A program made the position numbers and the translations under genes. A DNA stretch of 64,000 bases from Albidovulum sediminis (GTDB taxonomy: Bacteria > Pseudomonadota > Alphaproteobacteria > Rhodobacterales > Rhodobacteraceae). The stretch covers positions 2,220,245-2,284,244 of the forward strand of contig NZ_JAOCQF010000001.1 in NCBI RefSeq assembly GCF_025380365.1. Reading direction: 5' to 3'. The notes under the pieces were generated by a model. The model saw nothing but the letters and a program-made list of their open reading frames with translations, was not told the origin of the DNA and did not search any database. Positions 59,661-64,000 of this stretch are shown one piece after another; the stretch's first letter is position 1, and the number at the start of each line of letters is the position of its first letter.

Positions 59661-60614
59661 ATGACGCTGACACTCAGAGACACTTCGGACACTGCCCGGA
59701 ACCGCCTTTCGGGCATCCTCGCGATCGTCGCCGCGATGGCGCTGTTCTCGATGACGGACATGTCGATCAAGTTCCTCTCGGGCGGCTACGCGCTGCATCA
59801 GATCATCATGATCCGGTCGGTCATCGCGCTGGCGATCCTCTGCGGGATCATCATGCCGATGCAGGGCGGTCTCGTGCTGATGCGGACGCGGCGACTTGGC
59901 ATGCACCTTGCCCGCGGGCTCTGCGTCGTGGCGGCGAACCTGTTCTTCTTCGCCTCGCTCGCCGCCATGCCACTTGCCGAGGCGGTGGCGATCTCCTTCG
60001 TCAGCCCGCTTCTCATCACCGTCTTCTCGGTCGTCTTCCTGGGGGAAAGCGTGGGGCCGCGGCGCTGGGCGGCGGTGGCGGTCGGCATGATCGGCGTCAT
60101 CGTCATGCTGCGCCCCGGGACGGATGCCTTCCGCTATGTCGCACTTCTGCCGCTTGCCGGGGCGGTGGCCTATGCCGCGCTCAACACGCTCACCCGGCGC
60201 ATGGGCGGGACCGAGGCGGCGATCACGCTGTCCTTCTACATCCACCTGACCTTCCTGACCGTCTCGGGCCTCATGGGCCTGTTCGCGGGGGACGGCCGCC
60301 TTGCGGGGACCGGCAACGCCTCGGCCGATTTCCTGCTCCGGGCGTGGATCTGGCCGGCGGGCGCCGACTGGCTGATCCTGCTGGCGATCGGCGTGACAAG
60401 CGCCTTCGGCTCGGTCATGGTCAGCCACGCCTACCGGACCTGTGCCATCGCTCTGGTGGCACCCTTCGAATACGTCGGCATGCCGATCGCGGTCTTCTGG
60501 GGCGTGGTGGTCTTTGGCGAATGGCCCGATGCCGTGGCCTGGGTAGGCATCTTCCTGATCGTCGGCGGCGGGCTCTACATGGCCTGGCGCGAAACCGTGC
60601 ATGCGCGCCGTTGA
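59661..60614 (+). CDS. DMT superfamily transporter (EamA domains)
   Basis: 317 residues, ten membrane helices in two EamA repeats (about 20-150 and 165-305). The first repeat ends with PLAEAVAISFVSPLLITVFSV-type pattern and the second with APFEYVGMPIAVFWGVVVFGE, both with the usual Pro-bearing eighth-helix core. Members export metabolites or amino acids. No strong ribosome site is seen before the ATG at 59661. Confidence 0.88.
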   Translation: MTLTLRDTSDTARNRLSGILAIVAAMALFSMTDMSIKFLSGGYALHQIIMIRSVIALAILCGIIMPMQGGLVLMRTRRLGMHLARGLCVVAANLFFFASLAAMPLAEAVAISFVSPLLITVFSVVFLGESVGPRRWAAVAVGMIGVIVMLRPGTDAFRYVALLPLAGAVAYAALNTLTRRMGGTEAAITLSFYIHLTFLTVSGLMGLFAGDGRLAGTGNASADFLLRAWIWPAGADWLILLAIGVTSAFGSVMVSHAYRTCAIALVAPFEYVGMPIAVFWGVVVFGEWPDAVAWVGIFLIVGGGLYMAWRETVHARR

Positions 60615-60678
60615 GCGGGGTTTTCTTTCCGGTCCGAAACAGTAGTCTCGGCCCCGGCAGGCGGAATAGGACAGGCAC

Positions 60679-61305
60679 ATGGCACGGCCCGAGGCGGTGA
60701 TCTTCGACATCGGCAACGTGCTGATCGAGTGGCAGCCGGAACGGTTCTACGACACGATCATGCCGCGGGCGGAGCGCGAGGCGATGTTCGCCGAGGTGGA
60801 CCTGCACGGCATGAACGACCGGATCGACCGGGGCGCGGACTTCCGCGGCACGATCTACGAGATGGCCGAACGCCACCCGCGCTGGCGCGACCCGATCCGC
60901 CACTGGCACGACAGCTGGATCCACATGGCCTCACCCGCCATCGCGCCCTCGGTCGCGCTGCTGCGCCGGCTGCGCGCCCGCGGCGTTCCCGTCTTCGCGC
61001 TGACGAACTTCGGGATCGGCAGCTTTGCCTACGCGCAGACGCAGTACGATTTCCTCAACGAGTTCGACCGCGCCTATGTCTCGGGCCACATGGGCGTCAT
61101 AAAGCCCGAGGTCCGCATCTACCAGATGGTGGAGGAGGACTGCGGGGTCGCGCCGGGACGGCTACTGTTCACCGACGACCGGGCGGACAACATCTCCGCC
61201 GCCGCCGCGCGCGGCTGGCAGGTCCAGCACTTCGCAGGCCACGAAGGCTGGGCGGCGCGACTGGTGGACGAAGGATTGCTGGAACCAGGAGACATCGCGA
61301 CATGA
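60679..61305 (+). CDS. HAD family hydrolase (HAD-IA, YihX-like)
   Basis: 208 residues. Motif I is IFDIGNVLIEW with the nucleophile Asp at residue 10 but Asn where many phosphatases have their second Asp two residues on, as in YihX-like and haloacid-dehalogenase proteins; motif II ALTNFG, motif III Lys in GVIKPEVRIY, motif IV FTDDRADN. Substrate unknown. AGGACAGG precedes the ATG. Overlaps the next gene by ATGA. Confidence 0.9.
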   Translation: MARPEAVIFDIGNVLIEWQPERFYDTIMPRAEREAMFAEVDLHGMNDRIDRGADFRGTIYEMAERHPRWRDPIRHWHDSWIHMASPAIAPSVALLRRLRARGVPVFALTNFGIGSFAYAQTQYDFLNEFDRAYVSGHMGVIKPEVRIYQMVEEDCGVAPGRLLFTDDRADNISAAAARGWQVQHFAGHEGWAARLVDEGLLEPGDIAT

Positions 61306-62219
61306 CCATCGACATCATCGGGCCGGAAGCCGAGGCAACGCTTGACTGGATCGCGCTGACCGAGGCGATGGAGGCGGGCCATCGCCTGCCCCGGGCCGAG
61401 GTGGGCGACACCTTCCTGCGGCGCGGCCCCGATACGCTCCTGACCCGGTCGGCCTGGATCGACGGCATGGGGCTTGCCGTCAAGGCGGCGACGATATTCC
61501 CGGGCAATCTCCGCCATGGCGTGCCCAACCTCCACGGCGCGGTCGCGCTTTTCGAGGACCGGATGGGCATCCCCGAGGCCTATATCGACTTCGCGCTGGT
61601 GACCAAGTGGAAGACGGCCGCCGACAGCCTTCTGGCTGCGCGTCACCTCGCGCGGAAGGATGCCGAACGCTTTCTCCTGGTCGGCGCGGGCACCGTTGCG
61701 CGGTCGATGATCGAGGCCTATTCCGCGGCCTTCCCCCGCGCCCGGTTCCATGTCTGGACCCGGTCCCCCGACACCGCCCGCGTCTTCGCCGAGGAAACCG
61801 GCGCCACGGTCGAGCCCGACCTCGAATCCGCGGTGCGCCAGGCCGATGTGATCGCCACGGCGACCATGGCCACCGCCCCGCTCGTCCGCGGCGACTGGCT
61901 GAAGCCCGGAACGCACCTCGACCTGATCGGCGCCTACCGAAAGGACATGCGCGAATGCGACGACGCGGTGATGCGCCGTGCCCGCATCTTCGTCGATGCC
62001 CGCGCCACCACGGTTCACCACATCGGGGAAATCATCGACCCCATCGCAGCGGGCGCGATTTCCGAGGGCGACATCCTTGGCGATTTCTACGATCTGGCTG
62101 CGGGCGCCTTCACCCGCCGGTCAGACGACGAAATCACGCTGTGCAAGAACGGCGGCGGCGCCCATCTTGACCTGATGACGGCGCGCTACATCCTGAACGC
62201 GGTCCACAGCGCCGGCTAG
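61302..62219 (+). CDS. Ornithine cyclodeaminase/mu-crystallin family protein
   Basis: 305 residues. The family signature runs AVKAATIFPGN, FLLVGAGTVARSMIEAY (NAD-binding loop), ADVIATATMATAPLV, HLDLIGAYRKDMRE and the Asp/Arg pocket before. The family includes ornithine cyclodeaminase, alanine dehydrogenase and delta1-pyrroline-2-carboxylate reductase; specificity cannot be assigned. Coupled to the HAD gene upstream. Confidence 0.9.
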   Translation: MTIDIIGPEAEATLDWIALTEAMEAGHRLPRAEVGDTFLRRGPDTLLTRSAWIDGMGLAVKAATIFPGNLRHGVPNLHGAVALFEDRMGIPEAYIDFALVTKWKTAADSLLAARHLARKDAERFLLVGAGTVARSMIEAYSAAFPRARFHVWTRSPDTARVFAEETGATVEPDLESAVRQADVIATATMATAPLVRGDWLKPGTHLDLIGAYRKDMRECDDAVMRRARIFVDARATTVHHIGEIIDPIAAGAISEGDILGDFYDLAAGAFTRRSDDEITLCKNGGGAHLDLMTARYILNAVHSAG

Positions 62220-62247
62220 CCACTGGTCTGCCGGCGGTGCCCCGTCC

Positions 62248-63486
62248 TCAGGCCGCCTGCGGCACCAGCGACCGTTCGCGGATCGGCAGGTGGACGATCG
62301 CCGAAAACGCGCCAACCGCCACGCCGATCCACCAGACCGCCGTGTAGGACCCGTAGACGTCATACATCCGCCCGCCCAGCCAGACGCCGAGGAAGCCGCC
62401 CAGCTGATGGCTGAAGAACACGATGCCGTAGAGCGTGCCCATGTAGCGCAGGCCGTAGATATGCGCGACAAGCCCCGAGGTCAGCGGCACCGTCGCCAGC
62501 CAGAGCGCCCCCATGGCAAGCGAGAACACCACGACCGAGGCGGGCGTGATCGGCAATAGGATGAAGACCGCCGCGACGATGGTGCGGCCCGCATAGATCG
62601 CGGAGAGCAGGTATTTCTTGGTGTAGCGCTTGCCCAGCCAGCCCGCAAAGATGGTCCCGCCGATATTGGCCAGCCCGATGAGCGATATCGCCACGGCCCC
62701 CAGAGCGGAGGTGGACGACACACCCAGCCCCGCCAGCATCCCGGTGGGGCTGATCGGGCCGCACATCTCGGTGATCATCGCGGGGAAATGCGCCGTGAGG
62801 AACGCCAACTGGTAGCCGCAGGAAAAGAAGCCCAGGAAGATCAGCGAATAGGACGGGTCGCGGAACGCCTTCTTCAGGACCGTCCCCATGCTTTCCTCAA
62901 GCTCCGCCCGGCTCGCCCGTTCCGGCGCGCGCATCATCGGCAGCGCGAAAAGGCTGGCCAGGATGGCCGCCGCGAAGATCAGGAACACGGTCTGCCAGGG
63001 GAAGAAGCCCAGCAGGAATTCAGCCGTCGGTGCGCCGAAGACCTGCCCGGCCGAACCCGCCGCCGTCGCGACGCCCAGCGCGACGGACCGGTTCTCGGGG
63101 TGGGCGGCGCGACCGACCACGGCAAGGATGACGCCAAAGCCGGTGCCGGCGATGCCAAAGCCGACGAGGATTTCCAGGATCTGGTGCTGCCCCGGCGTCA
63201 CCGCGAACGAGGACAGGACCAGCCCCGCTGCATAGGTCAGCGCCCCGATCACGATGGCCCTGCGGTCGCCAAAGCGTTCAGCCAGCGCGCCGAACAGCGG
63301 CTGGCCGATGCCCCAGGCCAGGTTCTGCACCGCGATCGCCAGCGAGAAATCCGCGCGAAGCCAGCCGTACTCGGACGCGATGGGGATCTGGAAGACCCCG
63401 AAGCTTGCCCGGATCGAAAAGCCGATCATGATGATGATGCAGCCCGCGATCAGGACGGGCGTGAAAAGCGGCGCGCGGGCGGGCAT
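62248..63486 (-). CDS. MFS transporter
   Basis: 412 residues, twelve membrane helices. The A-motif loop GALAERFGDRRAIVIG lies between helices 2 and 3 and the central loop is at about residues 190-215. The pattern (IRASFGVFQIPIASEYGW) resembles oxalate/formate antiporter-type and monocarboxylate MFS carriers. Start ATG 63484-63486 with GGAG seven bases before. It converges on the ornithine-cyclodeaminase-family gene. A dyad 76-94 bases upstream may be its operator. Confidence 0.9.
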   Translation of the reverse strand: MPARAPLFTPVLIAGCIIIMIGFSIRASFGVFQIPIASEYGWLRADFSLAIAVQNLAWGIGQPLFGALAERFGDRRAIVIGALTYAAGLVLSSFAVTPGQHQILEILVGFGIAGTGFGVILAVVGRAAHPENRSVALGVATAAGSAGQVFGAPTAEFLLGFFPWQTVFLIFAAAILASLFALPMMRAPERASRAELEESMGTVLKKAFRDPSYSLIFLGFFSCGYQLAFLTAHFPAMITEMCGPISPTGMLAGLGVSSTSALGAVAISLIGLANIGGTIFAGWLGKRYTKKYLLSAIYAGRTIVAAVFILLPITPASVVVFSLAMGALWLATVPLTSGLVAHIYGLRYMGTLYGIVFFSHQLGGFLGVWLGGRMYDVYGSYTAVWWIGVAVGAFSAIVHLPIRERSLVPQAA

Positions 63487-63561
63487 GGGAACTCCGAAGG
63501 CAGGAGGGGGGCAGGAGGGACGCGCGAAGATGCCCCGCCGCCGCGCCTTCGTCAAATCGCC

Positions 63562-63580
63562 AATTGTGATCGGAACAATT
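63562..63580. promoter_or_regulatory. Dyad AATTGT-N7-ACAATT between MFS transporter and zapE
   Basis: A perfect 6-bp inverted repeat with a 7-base centre, in the 182-base divergent region, 76-94 bases before the MFS ATG and 89 before zapE. It looks like an operator of a GntR- or LysR-type protein, but no regulator gene is adjacent. Confidence 0.45.
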
Positions 63581-63668
63581 CACCTTGGCGATGACATGCG
63601 TGTGCGTGCGCGACGATGGCCCTACCCTCCCCCTTTTCACTTCCCGGCCATCCAGCTATCGGATGGGG

Positions 63669-64000
63669 ATGAGCGAGAGCCTGACGGATATCTACGACCG
63701 GATGACCCATGCGGGCGCCTTGCGCCAGGATGCGGCGCAGCGCGCCGTCCTGCCGGAGCTTGACCGCATCCGCGCCGCGCTCGAGGCGGGGAACGGCCGG
63801 CGGAAAGGTCTTCTCGGCGGGCTCTTCGGCAAGGCGCCCGAGATGGTCAGGGGCCTCTACCTCTGGGGCGGGGTCGGGCGCGGCAAGTCGATGCTGATGG
63901 ACCTTTTCCACGCCCATGTCGCGATCGAGCCGAAGCGGCGCGTCCATTTCCACGCCTTCATGCAGGAGGTGCAGGCTGCCCTTCACGCAGCGCGCAAGAC
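63669..64000 (+). CDS. zapE: Cell division protein ZapE (AFG1-family ATPase), N-terminal part
   Basis: 110 residues before the window ends. SLTDIYDRMTHAGALRQDAAQ, then GLYLWGGVGRGKSMLMDLFHA (Walker A GGVGRGKS, about residues 69-76) and RVHFHAFMQEVQ are specific to ZapE/AFG1 ATPases, which act on FtsZ rings under low oxygen or stress in E. coli. ATG 63669 is taken (GATGGGG before it); an ATG 6 bases upstream is in frame. Confidence 0.93.
   Translation, partial: MSESLTDIYDRMTHAGALRQDAAQRAVLPELDRIRAALEAGNGRRKGLLGGLFGKAPEMVRGLYLWGGVGRGKSMLMDLFHAHVAIEPKRRVHFHAFMQEVQAALHAARK

Noticed and set aside
1-64000. CRISPR arrays, prophage, insertion sequences
   Set aside because: No regularly spaced repeats, transposase, integrase or phage structural genes were seen on either strand.

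Overview
The window is GC-rich chromosomal DNA of an alphaproteobacterium, most likely of the Rhodobacterales (Rhodobacteraceae/Paracoccaceae). The reasons are very high G+C at third codon positions, protein sequences typical of that group, a glnK-amtB pair, an Irr-type iron box before mbfA and an FnrL-like box before a c-type cytochrome gene. No insertion sequence, phage, CRISPR array or rRNA gene was seen. There is one tRNA gene (Lys, anticodon TTT). The first gene (amidohydrolase) and the last (zapE) are cut by the window edges.

Layout. 1-31.0 kb is mostly housekeeping and scattered metabolism: a TauE/P5CR-like/ion-channel cluster, smpB, an M20 amidohydrolase, sseA plus an aromatic aminotransferase, glnK-amtB, a class A penicillin-binding protein, mlaA-mlaC, a RidA-like protein with a GDPD and a FemAB-like protein, GST and PCD, two tandem peroxiredoxins, a ferredoxin-reductase-type flavoprotein with rsmD, map, a divergent SDR/TetR pair with two clear operators, a competence-damage-like/GNAT/AhpD-like/OmpA run, a LysR regulator, a fadH-like reductase, three poorly characterised genes and ilvD.

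31.5-48.7 kb is the most coherent accessory block. It holds a polyamine-type ABC importer, a LysR regulator, creatininase, creatinase, a sulfotransferase-like gene, two tandem FAD/folate sarcosine or dimethylglycine dehydrogenase-type enzymes, a second LysR regulator, an MttB-family methyltransferase homologue and a class III aminotransferase. Read together it encodes uptake and stepwise breakdown of creatinine (creatinine to creatine to sarcosine plus urea to glycine plus a C1 unit) and probably of a further N-methylated compound. The sulfotransferase-like gene has no place in this known route.

48.7-64 kb contains a GT8 glycosyltransferase, tRNA-Lys, dapF-mtaB, a cytochrome c gene with a textbook class II FNR promoter layout, a TetR regulator transcribed behind a 53-residue exported protein, mbfA with an Irr box, a nitroreductase, an AEC transporter, fghA (formaldehyde detoxification), sthA, a YaiI-family gene, a DMT transporter, a HAD hydrolase with an ornithine-cyclodeaminase-family gene, an MFS transporter and the start of zapE. 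The formaldehyde released by sarcosine demethylation could be handled either by the folate domains of the dehydrogenases or through the glutathione route to which FghA belongs. No dedicated formaldehyde dehydrogenase and no urease gene lies inside the window.
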